From assembly GCA_964632945.1 (NCBI GenBank), contig CAZWCX010000140.1:1-17375 (forward strand): DNA of 17,375 nt. Direction: 5' to 3'. Source of the DNA: CAZWCX01 sp964632945 (GTDB lineage: Bacteria > Planctomycetota > MHYJ01 > WSZJ01 > CAZWCX01). Shown one piece after another: positions 1 to 6,888 of this stretch; the stretch's first letter is position 1; each line of letters begins with the position of its first letter. Position numbers and translations under genes: made by a program. The notes beneath the pieces are model-generated. The model had not been told where the DNA came from and did no database searches. It saw only the letters and a list, made by a program, of their open reading frames with translations.

Positions 1-576
1 CATCCCCTCGACCACCTTCACTTCAGTCTGGGTCCCCTTCCCCTCTTCGACCGTGATCACGCCATCCTTGCCGACCTTCGCCATGGCGTCGGCAATCATG
101 CCCCCGATCACCCGATCGTTCTTGGCGGCAATCGTGGCAACCATCCGGATCTCGTCGTTGGTCTCCACCTTCCGCGCCATCTTCTCGAGGGCATCGGAAA
201 TGGCGGCCGCCGCCTTCGTGATCCCGCGCGAGAGCCCGACCGGATCCACGCCCGCCGTAATGCGCTTGAGACCTTCCAGATAGAGACGCTCGGTCAGCAC
301 CGATGCCGTCGTCGTCCCGTCCCCCGCATCGTCGCTCGTCTTGGAGGCCGCTTCCTTGACCATCCGTGCGCCCATGTTCTCGTACGGATCGGCCAGGTCA
401 ACCTCGTCCGCCACGGTCGCGCCGTCCTCGGTCACGTTCGGGGAGCCCCAACCCCGGTCGATAATCACGCTCCGCCCGCGCGGACCGAGCGTGCCCTTGA
501 TCGTCCTGGACATCTTCTCGACCCCGCGCTTCATCGCCTCGCGCGCTTCACGGTCGAACAGGAGCTGTTTGGCCAT
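1..576 (-). CDS. groEL: Chaperonin GroEL (Hsp60), 5' part; 3' end beyond the window
   Basis: GroEL is the ATP-driven large subunit of the cytosolic group I chaperonin that folds proteins inside its double ring. The 192 codons in the window cover the N-terminal equatorial domain and the start of the intermediate/apical region. The protein begins MAKQLLFDREAREAMKRGV. It keeps the phosphate-binding segment TLGPRGRSV, the TEDGATVADEV segment with the Asp that matches E. coli D52, ENMGARMVKEAASKTSDDAG, and the ATPase signature DGTTTASVL. The start ATG (574-576 on the minus strand) is preceded by a GGAGG Shine-Dalgarno 7 nt upstream. Wording such as RGWGSPNVTEDG and LERLYLEGLKRITAGVDP-like stretches fits planctomycete GroELs, which often occur as several paralogues (established knowledge). 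No groES lies directly upstream in the window and no CIRCE operator is visible. The frame is open to base 1, so truncation is only by the window edge. Identity is essentially certain. Confidence 0.97.
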   Translation of the reverse strand, partial: MAKQLLFDREAREAMKRGVEKMSRTIKGTLGPRGRSVIIDRGWGSPNVTEDGATVADEVDLADPYENMGARMVKEAASKTSDDAGDGTTTASVLTERLYLEGLKRITAGVDPVGLSRGITKAAAAISDALEKMARKVETNDEIRMVATIAAKNDRVIGGMIADAMAKVGKDGVITVEEGKGTQTEVKVVEGM

Positions 577-1018
577 GCCGCAACCTCCATGTAGAGTGGG
601 ACTGTGCACCGCCAATTCGCAATTGACATGCCCGTTCCGGTGTGTATCCATAAACATATATACAAGAACATTTTACAAATACTCCAGTACCCATGATCGC
701 CCCCGCGTGATCGCTCCGTTCTGTCAGAATGGCAGAAGCCGCCCCGACCGCCTGCGCAAAGTGGCATGGAGCAGAGAAAACCCCAGGAATCCGCAGGCCG
801 GTCAGCACCAACCCCGGAGCGTCGCGCTAATCACCAACCCCTTTTCCACACTGAAACGGGCCATGGCCGCCGATCGGTGAGAGCGTCGAGGCATCGCGTG
901 GGCCGCCCGGAACCCCGCAGGAGATTCCAGGCCTCGCCGGAACGATCGATTTTTCGTCTCATTCCTCCTTCCCCAGGTGCCGATGAATACCCCTGGACGG
1001 TCAATCCCGAGGAGATCC
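577..1018. other. Intergenic region between divergent groEL and the 87-aa gene
   Basis: Apart from the AT-rich groEL leader, I see no gene here. Short frames on both strands have shadow-like, Arg/Pro-rich translations and no ribosome-binding sites. The rightward gene at 1019 must be transcribed from somewhere in 840-1000, but no convincing -35/-10 pair is visible. Confidence 0.6.
630..695 (-). promoter_or_regulatory. AT-rich leader, probable groEL promoter region
   Basis: This is the only markedly AT-rich stretch upstream of groEL, 55 to 120 bp before its start. On the minus strand it reads TTGTAA, 18 bp, TTTATG, with an overlapping TATATATG. No match is strong. A small perfect dyad, CAATT-CGC-AATTG (613-625), lies between it and the gene. 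No CIRCE (TTAGCACTC-N9-GAGTGCTAA) or sigma-32 type sequence is seen, so heat regulation cannot be read from this sequence. Confidence 0.35.
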
Positions 1019-1282
1019 ATGCGCGCCTCACCTTGCGGGCAATGCGGCCAGGCCACCGGCGCCAGCGGCCATATTCACGGACTGGAAGACCTGCTCGCCG
1101 AATTCAGCGTCTCCCACGCCAAGGAGATCAAAGTCACTACCGTCGATGGCGCGACCTGGGACGGGGCCCTCGAGCACGTCCATCCCACGATCATCATGCT
1201 TCGGACGGCGAATCAACGGAAAGTCTGGATCCCCGTCGACAAGATTGTTACCGTTATGGAAGGTCGATCGCGGCAACGCTAG
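1019..1282 (+). CDS. Hypothetical 87-aa protein with CxxC motif and Lsm/SH3-like beta region
   Basis: The function is unknown. The ATG at 1019 is chosen over an in-frame ATG at 977 because it has an AGGAG site 5 nt upstream and removes an Arg/Pro-rich, non-conserved-looking extension. The product starts MRASPCGQCGQ, so C6 and C9 form a CxxC that could bind metal or be redox active, although a single CxxC is weak evidence. Residues 35-80 (KEIKVTTVDGATWDGALEHVHPTIIMLRTANQRKVWIPVDKIVTV, given here only as the region) alternate hydrophobic residues in the manner of an Sm/Lsm-like or YuzF-like small barrel: a Gly-containing turn, then an hhhL strand, then a hhIPhxxI strand. That fold assignment is inference. 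There is no signal peptide or membrane span. The stop lies 23 bp before the -35 of the next gene's promoter, so it is not in an operon with the lipoprotein. Confidence 0.6.
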   Translation: MRASPCGQCGQATGASGHIHGLEDLLAEFSVSHAKEIKVTTVDGATWDGALEHVHPTIIMLRTANQRKVWIPVDKIVTVMEGRSRQR

Positions 1283-1305
1283 CCCCGGAATTTTCAAAAT
1301 AATTG

Positions 1306-1333
1306 TTGACTTGACATTCTCGGCGGCTATAAT
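1306..1333 (+). promoter_or_regulatory. Near-consensus sigma-70 promoter of the small lipoprotein gene
   Basis: The -35 TTGACT (1306-1311) is separated by 16 bp from a perfect -10 TATAAT (1328-1333). This is the best promoter match in the window. The predicted start near 1340 gives a leader of about 60 nt before the ATG at 1400. It sits in an AT-rich pocket in otherwise GC-rich DNA. Confidence 0.82.
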
Positions 1334-1399
1334 CCCCCCCAATTCGTGGTCGACCCTGTCAAGGGGGACCGCAAACGAGGATCAAAGGAGGGTGGAAGC

Positions 1400-1582
1400 A
1401 TGAAGCGGATTCTGTTGGCCCTGATTGCGGTAGGGGGTGTACTGGTTACGGTCGGATGCACGTTCGACCGCGACCACAACCGCGCGCATTGGCGGGCGTT
1501 TAAGCAGGACGTCCATGATATGCACGTGTTTGTGGATCGCCATTTCTTCAACTACAACGAGGATGACCCGGATCGGTACTAG
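1400..1582 (+). CDS. Small predicted lipoprotein (60 aa)
   Basis: The function is unknown. The ATG at 1400 follows an ideal AAAGGAGG site (1384-1391) with 8-nt spacing, whereas the in-frame ATG at 1346 lies almost on the promoter. The product begins MKRILLALIAVGGVLVTVGC, a basic n-region, a hydrophobic core and a lipobox-like TVGC with C20 as the probable lipidation site. This leaves a mature peptide of about 41 residues, FDRDHNRAHWRAF and onward, rich in His, Asp, Arg and aromatic residues. The mature part has an amphipathic helix look (HWRAFKQDVHDMHVFVDRHFF) and an acidic tail NEDDPDRY. It is likely anchored to a membrane facing the periplasm (inference). The near-consensus promoter, ideal Shine-Dalgarno and strong terminator suggest an abundant monocistronic message. 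Confidence 0.82.
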   Translation: MKRILLALIAVGGVLVTVGCTFDRDHNRAHWRAFKQDVHDMHVFVDRHFFNYNEDDPDRY

Positions 1583-1620
1583 GACTGCTTGCTAGTACTG
1601 CCGAGGGTTACCGCGCTCGG
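1576..1620 (+). other. Two hairpins over and after the lipoprotein stop codon
   Basis: GTACTAG (1576-1582, containing the TAG stop) pairs perfectly with CTAGTAC (1592-1598) across a 9-nt loop. CCGAG (1601-1605) pairs with CTCGG (1616-1620) across a 10-nt loop. Together with the terminator these give a structured 3' untranslated region. Confidence 0.5.
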
Positions 1621-1665
1621 GGGACGATTCCAGGAGGTTGTGCTTCCGCCCTCTTGAAATCATGT

Positions 1666-1710
1666 CAGGCGGGTGAAGGCCGAAAGGCGTTCACCCGCCT
1701 GTTCATTTTC
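1666..1710 (+). terminator. Rho-independent-type terminator of the lipoprotein gene
   Basis: A 12-bp perfect stem pairs CAGGCGGGTGAA (1666-1677) with TTCACCCGCCTG (1690-1701). One G-G mismatch follows, then an inner GCC/GGC stem closed by a GAAA tetraloop (1682-1685). The stem is followed by TTCATTTTCTCC, a modest U-rich tail. It sits between convergent genes (the lipoprotein and the leftward gene ending at 1762). Confidence 0.88.
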
Positions 1711-1761
1711 TCCGTTTCATCCGGTCCCGCCGGGGCCGACGAACTCCGGCCACCCCCCGGA

Positions 1762-2289
1762 TCAGTCCCGGCGGAGCCCGTCGCGAACCCACAAGCCAAA
1801 AAGCGCCCCCACCACGGTCCCCATCCCGCCGGCGATGACCACCCCATAGAAAAAGCCGAATCCTTCCGAGAGGAGTGTGGCGCCCACGCTCAAGCGCAGC
1901 CCGTTGGCCGCCACGAACAAGGCCCCAAAAATCGCGGCTCCCGGCAGCAGATCGCCGCGCAGACGGTGAACCAGCCAGCCACACCCGGCCCCCGCCGGCC
2001 CGAGAATCGCCATGGCAAGGACAAATTCCCCGGAGAACAAGAACGAAGCGGGCTCCAGGAGGCAGGTCAGGAGCGGAAAGCCGGCGGCGGGGGTGAGCAC
2101 GTGAAGTCGGAGACGATTCACCCTCCCGTCCCGGTACGCGCGCTCAGCCTCGCCGCGTGCCCGGTCACGGGCCGCGATTTCCGCGCGCATCCAGGCGGGA
2201 TGTCGTTCGCGGACTTCGGAGGGGCGGCCGCACGCGGCGCAAACCAGGTCTTCGGCGGTCATCACGCCGCCGCAATGCGGACATTCCAT
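1762..2289 (-). CDS. Zinc-ribbon membrane protein (175 aa), function unknown
   Basis: The N-terminus MECPHCGGVMTAEDLVCAACG carries a C3-x2-C6 and C17-x2-C20 zinc ribbon of the short double-zinc-ribbon/zinc_ribbon_2 style. A charged, probably helical segment follows (residues 24-58, rich in Arg, Glu and Ala). About four hydrophobic spans then lie at roughly 62-85, 87-109, 112-138 and 143-168, several Gly-rich. The protein ends in LRRD. The start ATG at 2289 has a GGGGAG site 5 nt upstream. The topology suggests a cytoplasmic zinc knuckle tethered to an integral membrane domain. Such zinc-ribbon plus membrane proteins are common in planctomycetes, but no substrate or partner can be named. It converges on the lipoprotein gene, and the upstream side is non-coding, so it appears to stand alone. 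Confidence 0.8.
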   Translation of the reverse strand: MECPHCGGVMTAEDLVCAACGRPSEVRERHPAWMRAEIAARDRARGEAERAYRDGRVNRLRLHVLTPAAGFPLLTCLLEPASFLFSGEFVLAMAILGPAGAGCGWLVHRLRGDLLPGAAIFGALFVAANGLRLSVGATLLSEGFGFFYGVVIAGGMGTVVGALFGLWVRDGLRRD

Positions 2290-3144
2290 CGAAACTCCCC
2301 ACCCTCAGGCCGCCCGATCCGCGACGCCCGATCCGAGGCGTCGGCCCACGCCCGGAAACCCTCCCGGCCAACCACAACGCATCCGGCGAATCCCTCGGGA
2401 TTGCCCTGCCGATGGCCCGACCCCCAGAGGCCGGCCCGTCTTCCCCACCCTCCCGCAGGCGATCACGGTCGACGCGAAGGCTCGTCTCCCTCCTTCGCGA
2501 GCCGGTGAGCCGCGGAGTCCCGTTCCGCGCGATTCGGGAAGGCCAACGAGGAATACCCGCGGTCGGCCCACACGACCGGGAAGCACATGGTCCGTAAGCC
2601 TCTCCTGGATGCCGACCCTCCGACGGACTTCGGGCTTATCTTGGCTCACTCCTCCGGCGAACGCAACGAGTTCGACGTCGCGCTCACCGGCGCAACTTCG
2701 GACCCGGCCGGACCACGCAGATTCCACCGGCACACCCCCTCCGGAAAGGCGCGCCGCGCATTGGAAGTCATCCGGGCAGGACGGCAAGGCTCCCGGAAGT
2801 CATTCGCTTCCGAAGTTCGTGTCGGATTTCCGACCCTTCAGGAGAAATCCCCCTCCTCGGGGGTCCACCCCCGGGTAGGTGTCCCGCACGGTTCGACGCC
2901 GCAGTTCCGACGGAGCCCGTGCTTTCCGCAGCCGAGCGGTCTGGAGAACGCGCCTCCGATCCGGCCGACCGCCGCGTACGGCCGGCGCGAGGCGAGTCGG
3001 GACCGAACCCCGTACGGAATCTCGGACCGGCCCACCGATCGTCGCTCGAGCCGCCCCCTGGCATGCGGATTGCGACTCTTCCCGGAGTGTCGATCCGGGG
3101 ATTGCCGCCGAAGGGAGCCCGCGCGCTCGGAAAGGAAGGCAGCC
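2290..3144. other. 855-bp non-coding region between the zinc-ribbon and CBS genes
   Basis: No frame here reads like a protein. The translations are Arg/Pro/Gly-rich and no start has a good Shine-Dalgarno, and a leftward 160-codon frame (2305-2787) was weighed and rejected. The notable content is a run of inverted repeats at 2821-2875, described separately. I cannot identify a promoter for the CBS gene. Confidence 0.6.
2821..2875. repeat. Cluster of adjacent inverted repeats
   Basis: GTCGG-ATTT-CCGAC (2821-2834) overlaps GGATTTC (2824-2830) pairing with GAAATCC (2844-2850). These are followed by GGGGGT-CC-ACCCCC (2859-2872), which extends outward to a stem of about 9 bp with one G-U pair. The first two are mutually exclusive. 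No U-tract follows on either strand. Confidence 0.45.
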
Positions 3145-3597
3145 ATGCCCAAGACGATGAAGGAATTGATCAGCGGTCGCCGAACCCTCACCACCTCGCC
3201 CGAAACCACGGTACGGGAAGCCGCCGGAATCATGGCCGAATACGACATCGGCGCCCTGCCGGTGCTGCGGGACGGGCGACTGGTCGGGATCTTCACGGAG
3301 CGGGACCTCGTCACCCGCGTCGTGGCCGCGGATGCGGACCCGGCCACGCTCCGCGTGGGAGAGGTCATGACCCGGAATCCGTGCTTCGTGGAGCCGAAGA
3401 CCTCCCTGCGCGAGGCCATCCAGATGATGCAGCAGATCCACTGCCGGCACCTCCCTGTCATGGGTCAAGGACGTCTGGTCGGCATCGTCGGCTTGCGCGA
3501 GGTCCTGCCTGCGCTCCTCGAACAGCGCGAGAAGGAGATCGGCACCCTGGAGGAGTACCTCGAGTACCTGCCCTCCGAAATGAGTGCGGGCGACTGA
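3145..3597 (+). CDS. Tandem CBS-domain protein (150 aa)
   Basis: This is a stand-alone pair of CBS domains (a Bateman module), a cytosolic sensor family that typically binds adenine nucleotides. CBS1 spans about residues 5-60, with VREAAGIMAEYDIGALPVL, DGRLVGIFTERDLV and the conserved ribose-contacting Asp at D54. CBS2 spans about 72-125, beginning VMTRNPCFVEP and ending GRLVGIVGLREVL. In CBS2 the equivalent Asp is replaced (LREV), so only one canonical nucleotide site is expected. An acidic tail (EEYLEYLPSEM) follows. The ATG at 3145 has a GGAAGG site about 5 nt upstream; longer in-frame upstream sequence is low-complexity. Its partner is unknown. The hybrid kinase starts 377 bp downstream on the same strand, but a large hairpin lies between, so co-transcription is doubtful. 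Confidence 0.93.
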   Translation: MPKTMKELISGRRTLTTSPETTVREAAGIMAEYDIGALPVLRDGRLVGIFTERDLVTRVVAADADPATLRVGEVMTRNPCFVEPKTSLREAIQMMQQIHCRHLPVMGQGRLVGIVGLREVLPALLEQREKEIGTLEEYLEYLPSEMSAGD

Positions 3598-3605
3598 CCC
3601 CATTT

Positions 3606-3657
3606 CGCGAACGAGGCCCCAGGGCCGATCGGCCCGCCGGCCTCGGGGCCGTTCGCG
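3606..3657 (+). terminator. Long GC-rich hairpin after the CBS gene, possible terminator
   Basis: CGCGAAC-GA-GGCCCC (3606-3620) pairs with GGGGCC-GTTCGCG (3645-3657), 13 bp with a 2-nt bulge. The loop holds a perfect 14-bp palindrome, GGGCCGATCGGCCC (3622-3635). It starts 9 bp after the CBS stop codon. There is no U-tract, so it may pause polymerase, stabilise the 3' end or act in a Rho-dependent or unusual termination mode. Confidence 0.5.
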
Positions 3658-3793
3658 GGCCCCGCCCTGGGCATCCGGCTACCGGCGGCTGCCCCCCCCC
3701 TCTCCCGAGCCGCCGCATCTCCGTCCACGCCATCGGCGGTGGGCACCGCGGCGTCGCAGGCCGAGCGCTGCCCCGTGCGCAACGTCCGCGCTG

Positions 3794-3825
3794 GGGAGAT
3801 CCTCCCGATTTTGGGGATTATCCCC
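3794..3825. promoter_or_regulatory. Two tandem G/C-run dyads upstream of the hybrid kinase, possible operators
   Basis: GGGAG-ATC-CTCCC (3794-3806) is followed 6 bp later by GGGGAT-T-ATCCCC (3813-3825). Both are perfect inverted repeats of similar sequence and size, which suits a dimeric regulator. The second is flanked by a short T-run (GATTTTGGGG). A regulatory role is inference. Confidence 0.35.
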
Positions 3826-3974
3826 GCTCTGGAGTGACCCCGCCGCCCCAGTCCGGCAGCCAGGATCCCGTTATCTGCCGACCCCAAACCCGGTTGACGT
3901 TTCTGCGAATTGCGGGTCCTGCAATTGCGAGGCACTTGCCTGTCTGCCTGCCTCCGTCGGAAAGGAGCCCGCAC

Positions 3975-6452
3975 ATGGATCCCCATGTCCTCCCCGCGCA
4001 CATCGCCCCCCTTCCTCCGCGCACCGATCCCCCCTCGTCCGTGAATGGCGAGGGGGCCCTGCGGGCTTTGCTCGCACTGGCGGACGGCATCACCTCGGCG
4101 AACACCACGGAGGAGATCGCCCGTGCGACGCTGCGATCCGCCGCCCTCTATCCTCAGGTCACGGCCGCCTGGCTGTGCCTGCAGACGAGGGCGACGGGCC
4201 GATTCGATCTCGCCGGCCAGATCGGCGTGCCGGCGGGAGGCCTCAGGGACCTGCGGCCCGGAGAACTGTGCAGTTGCCAGCGGGCCCTGCTCGCGGGAGA
4301 GCTCCCTCGCGCCATGACCGTGCGGCGATGCGAGCGGTTGATCGATCCCCGCACCGGCGAGCTCAGCCAACGTGGGCACACCTCGATTCCGTTGCGGGTC
4401 GGGGATCGCACGTTCGGGGTCCTGAATCTCGCCGGTTCGGAAACCGGGGTCATTGCGGATGCGGACCTGCCGATCGTGGATGCCCTGGGCCGAATGGTGG
4501 CGGTCGCCTTGCAGCGCGTCGAGACGGAAAAGGTGGAAAGGGACCGGGCGCGCGGAATGGAAATCCTGAGCAGACTGGTGATGCACCATGCGCAGGATGC
4601 CGTTGCCGTCCTGGACCCGCAGGGAGTGTTCCTGGAGGTCAATCCCGCCGCGGAGGAACTGCTCGGCAGAGCGAAGCAGGACCTCGCGGGGCACTCGTAC
4701 CTCGACATCGTTCCCGATTCCGATCGATCCGTGGCCCGGATGCTGCTCGAGTGCGCTCTGCTGGAAGGCGCTCTCCATGGCGTAAGACTCCGGGTCGCGC
4801 GTCCCTCCGGCGAATTGCGCTGCGTCGAAATCGGCGCGGTGGTCACCGAATTTCCGGAGGGGGTCCGCGTGCTCGCCCTGGTTCGCGACGTCACGACGCG
4901 GAACGAATCGGCCCCGGCCCTGCTGGAGTCGCAGGAGCACCTGCGCGCGTTGGTGCAGGTCTCTCCGCTTGCCGTGGTCACCCTCGACCTGGACGGACGC
5001 GTCCGGACCTGGAATGCCTCCGCCGAGAAGATTTTCGGCTGGTCCGCGGAGGAGGCGATCGGAGGACTCCCGCCCTACATCGATGCAGAAACCGAGGCGG
5101 AGTTTCGCGACCTGCTGCATCAGGTCTTGACGGAGGGAAGCCTGCCCAACCGGTTGGTGCAGCGACGACGCCGGGATGGATCCGCCATCGATCTCAGTCT
5201 GACCGCCGCCCGCCTCCATGACCCGGGTGGCCGCCCCACCGGCGTGATGACGGTGCTTTCCGATGTCACCGACCACCAGAGCCTGCGCCGGCAGTTCCAG
5301 CAGGCGCAAAAGATGGAAGCCGTCGGCCGGCTGGCGGGAGGGGTCGCCCACGATTTCAACAATCTGCTCACGGTGATCTCGGGGTACTCCCAGCTGTTGC
5401 TCGCCAAGGCGGCCGCGACCGGTCCCGAGCGAATGATGCTGGGCGAGGTCTCCAAGGCCGCGGAACGGGCCGCGGGCCTGACCCGGCAACTCCTTGCGTT
5501 CAGTCGCAAGCAGGTCCTGCAGCCGCGGGTGTGCGACTTGAATGCCCTGGTCGGCGACCTGGCCAGGATGCTCGGTCGGCTGATCGGCGAGGACGTCGAT
5601 CTGCGTCAGGAACTCAGCGAGGATCTGGGTCAAGTACTGGCCGATCCGGGTCAGATCGAGCAGGTGATCATGAACCTGGTCGTGAACGCACGGGATGCCA
5701 TGCCGGAGGGAGGCACGATCACGCTGTCGACCCGGAATGTCGAGCTCACCCCGGGGTTCGTACGCACGCACATGGGATCGCAGGCCGGCCCTCACGTTTG
5801 TCTGACCATCGCGGATGCGGGAACGGGGATGAGCCCGGAGGTCCTGTCGCACCTGTTCGAACCGTTCTACACGACCAAGGAACAGGGGCGCGGGACGGGA
5901 CTCGGGCTCGCGACGGTCTACGGGATCGTGAAACAAAGCGGGGGGTACATCGATGTGCAATCGGAACTCGGACACGGCAGCCGGTTTCACGTCTATCTCC
6001 CGCGCATCGGCCGACCCTCGGAGCCGGGCCCGGAGTCCCGCGGTCTACCGGAGATCGCCGGAGGGCCCGAAAGCATCCTCGTGATCGAGGATGACCACGG
6101 CGTGCGGACTCTGGTCGTCGAGGTCCTGCGCGGGAAGGGCTACTCGGTCTATGACGCGCCGAGCGCCGCGGCGGGGATGGAGCTGCTCTCGAGTCTGAAC
6201 CGGCCGGTCGACCTGGCCATCTGCGACGTGGTCATGCCCGGTTCGGGAGGGTGTGCGACGGCACACTCGCTGTTGCGCGAGAAACGGGCCCGGCAGGTCC
6301 TGCTGATCACCGGCTACCCGGATCGCGCGGTCGAGGTTCAGGCGGCGGTCCGGGACGGACTGGAGGTCCTGATGAAGCCGATCTCCCCGGTCATCCTGCT
6401 GCAGAAGGTGCGCGAACTGTTGCACCGAAGCGGGCGGGCGGGGTCGGCCTGA
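3975..6452 (+). CDS. Soluble GAF-PAS-PAS hybrid sensor histidine kinase with receiver domain (825 aa)
   Basis: This kinase autophosphorylates on His and passes the phosphate to its own receiver. Domains in order: GAF about 25-185; PAS1 about 195-310; PAS2 about 323-432; HisKA with the H-box GRLAGGVAHDFNNLL and phospho-acceptor H459; HATPase_c about 555-670 with the N-box NLVVNARDA (N571), the G1 box DAGTGM, the F-box FEPFYTTK and the G2 box GTGLGLATVYG; receiver about 700-815 with E705/D706/D707, phospho-acceptor D751 in CDVVMPG and K801 in MKPI. All catalytic residues are present. No membrane span or signal peptide is seen, so the signal is cytosolic. The GAF domain carries C99-x-C101 and C119, a possible metal or redox site. 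The ATG at 3975 has AAAGGAG 7 nt upstream. No HPt or separate response regulator adjoins it, so the downstream target is unknown. Confidence 0.96.
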   Translation: MDPHVLPAHIAPLPPRTDPPSSVNGEGALRALLALADGITSANTTEEIARATLRSAALYPQVTAAWLCLQTRATGRFDLAGQIGVPAGGLRDLRPGELCSCQRALLAGELPRAMTVRRCERLIDPRTGELSQRGHTSIPLRVGDRTFGVLNLAGSETGVIADADLPIVDALGRMVAVALQRVETEKVERDRARGMEILSRLVMHHAQDAVAVLDPQGVFLEVNPAAEELLGRAKQDLAGHSYLDIVPDSDRSVARMLLECALLEGALHGVRLRVARPSGELRCVEIGAVVTEFPEGVRVLALVRDVTTRNESAPALLESQEHLRALVQVSPLAVVTLDLDGRVRTWNASAEKIFGWSAEEAIGGLPPYIDAETEAEFRDLLHQVLTEGSLPNRLVQRRRRDGSAIDLSLTAARLHDPGGRPTGVMTVLSDVTDHQSLRRQFQQAQKMEAVGRLAGGVAHDFNNLLTVISGYSQLLLAKAAATGPERMMLGEVSKAAERAAGLTRQLLAFSRKQVLQPRVCDLNALVGDLARMLGRLIGEDVDLRQELSEDLGQVLADPGQIEQVIMNLVVNARDAMPEGGTITLSTRNVELTPGFVRTHMGSQAGPHVCLTIADAGTGMSPEVLSHLFEPFYTTKEQGRGTGLGLATVYGIVKQSGGYIDVQSELGHGSRFHVYLPRIGRPSEPGPESRGLPEIAGGPESILVIEDDHGVRTLVVEVLRGKGYSVYDAPSAAAGMELLSSLNRPVDLAICDVVMPGSGGCATAHSLLREKRARQVLLITGYPDRAVEVQAAVRDGLEVLMKPISPVILLQKVRELLHRSGRAGSA

Positions 6453-6715
6453 CGAGCCTTCGGCGCGTGCCGTGATTCCGGGGTGAACGGGTTCCGGCGC
6501 GGTCCCGCCCGCATCGTCCGGGACGCATCCCGCCGACCGCGCAGGCGCAGCGGGAGGCCGGTGGCGGCCGGATCCGGCGCCGCCGCCGGCGACCGAAGCA
6601 GGCGAGCGCCGGTGGACCGGGCACGATTCCGGGCGAGCGCGCGAACGGGAAGCTCCGGCCCCGGGGCTCACGCTCCGTGGCCGTGGCCGGGGAACGCTGT
6701 CGCGCTTGCGGCGGG

Positions 6716-6751
6716 GCCTGCGGGAGACCGGGTCCGCAGGCAAGCCTGCGG
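6716..6751. repeat. GCCTGCGG / CCGCAGGC / GCCTGCGG alternating inverted repeat
   Basis: Two direct copies of GCCTGCGG (6716-6723 and 6744-6751) flank one inverted copy, CCGCAGGC (6734-6741). Only one of two 8-bp hairpins can form at a time, with loops of 10 nt or effectively 4 nt. It lies 264 bp after the hybrid kinase stop and 60 bp before the next promoter. It could end the upstream transcript, but no U-tract follows. Confidence 0.4.
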
Positions 6752-6813
6752 CGATCGACGTCTTCGACCCGCGGCAGGATGCCGGAATCGCAGGCGCGCG
6801 CGAAATCGCTCGA

Positions 6814-6842
6814 TTGTCCTGGATGGCAGGGGTTGCTATCAT
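6814..6842 (+). promoter_or_regulatory. Sigma-70-type promoter of the Ser/Thr kinase gene
   Basis: The -35 TTGTCC (6814-6819) is separated by 17 bp from the extended -10 TGC-TATCAT (TATCAT at 6837-6842). The predicted start near 6850 leaves a leader of about 40 nt before the ATG at 6889, which supports that start choice. Confidence 0.7.
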
Positions 6843-6888
6843 CTCCTCCGCAGTCCCCCTCCCTCCCTGGCTCCGAACGAGGCGGCTG

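Larger units (their letters stand above)
3598..3974. other. Intergenic region between the CBS and hybrid kinase genes
   Basis: This region holds the post-CBS hairpin, two tandem dyads (3794-3825) and, at 3895-3900, an isolated TTGACG that could serve as a -35. No good -10 lies 16-18 bp downstream of it. No open frame is believable. The kinase Shine-Dalgarno lies at 3961-3967. Confidence 0.6.
6453..6888. other. Intergenic region between the hybrid kinase and the Ser/Thr kinase
   Basis: No believable gene lies here. The notable content is a three-part repeat at 6716-6751 and a promoter at 6814-6842. The frame of the following kinase is open upstream to about 6706, but the residues there are low-complexity and lie 5' of the predicted promoter, so they are not counted as coding. 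Confidence 0.6.

Noticed and set aside
1306..1320. TTGACA at 1311-1316 as the -35 of the lipoprotein promoter
   Set aside because: Although it is the consensus hexamer, it would lie only 11 bp from TATAAT. TTGACT at 1306 gives a workable 16-bp spacer.
2305..2787. A leftward 160-codon frame in the non-coding stretch before the zinc-ribbon gene
   Set aside because: The start has no Shine-Dalgarno, the composition is Gly/Arg-rich without hydrophobic core patterns, and neighbouring frames look equally open.
2885..2900. GGTTCGAC-like sequence as a tRNA T-loop
   Set aside because: No matching acceptor, D-arm or anticodon arm can be drawn around it on either strand.
2587..3144. An upstream extension of the CBS-domain protein
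   Set aside because: The extra residues are Arg/Pro/Ser-rich and variable-looking. The ATG at 3145 has a Shine-Dalgarno and gives the normal Bateman-module length.
2919..3974. An upstream extension of the hybrid kinase by 352 codons
   Set aside because: It overlaps the CBS gene in another frame and consists of Arg/Pro/Gly shadow sequence. The ATG at 3975 has AAAGGAG at the right distance.
3465..5990. An 841-codon frame antisense to the hybrid kinase
   Set aside because: It is the shadow of the GAF-PAS-kinase frame, which carries all the recognisable motifs.
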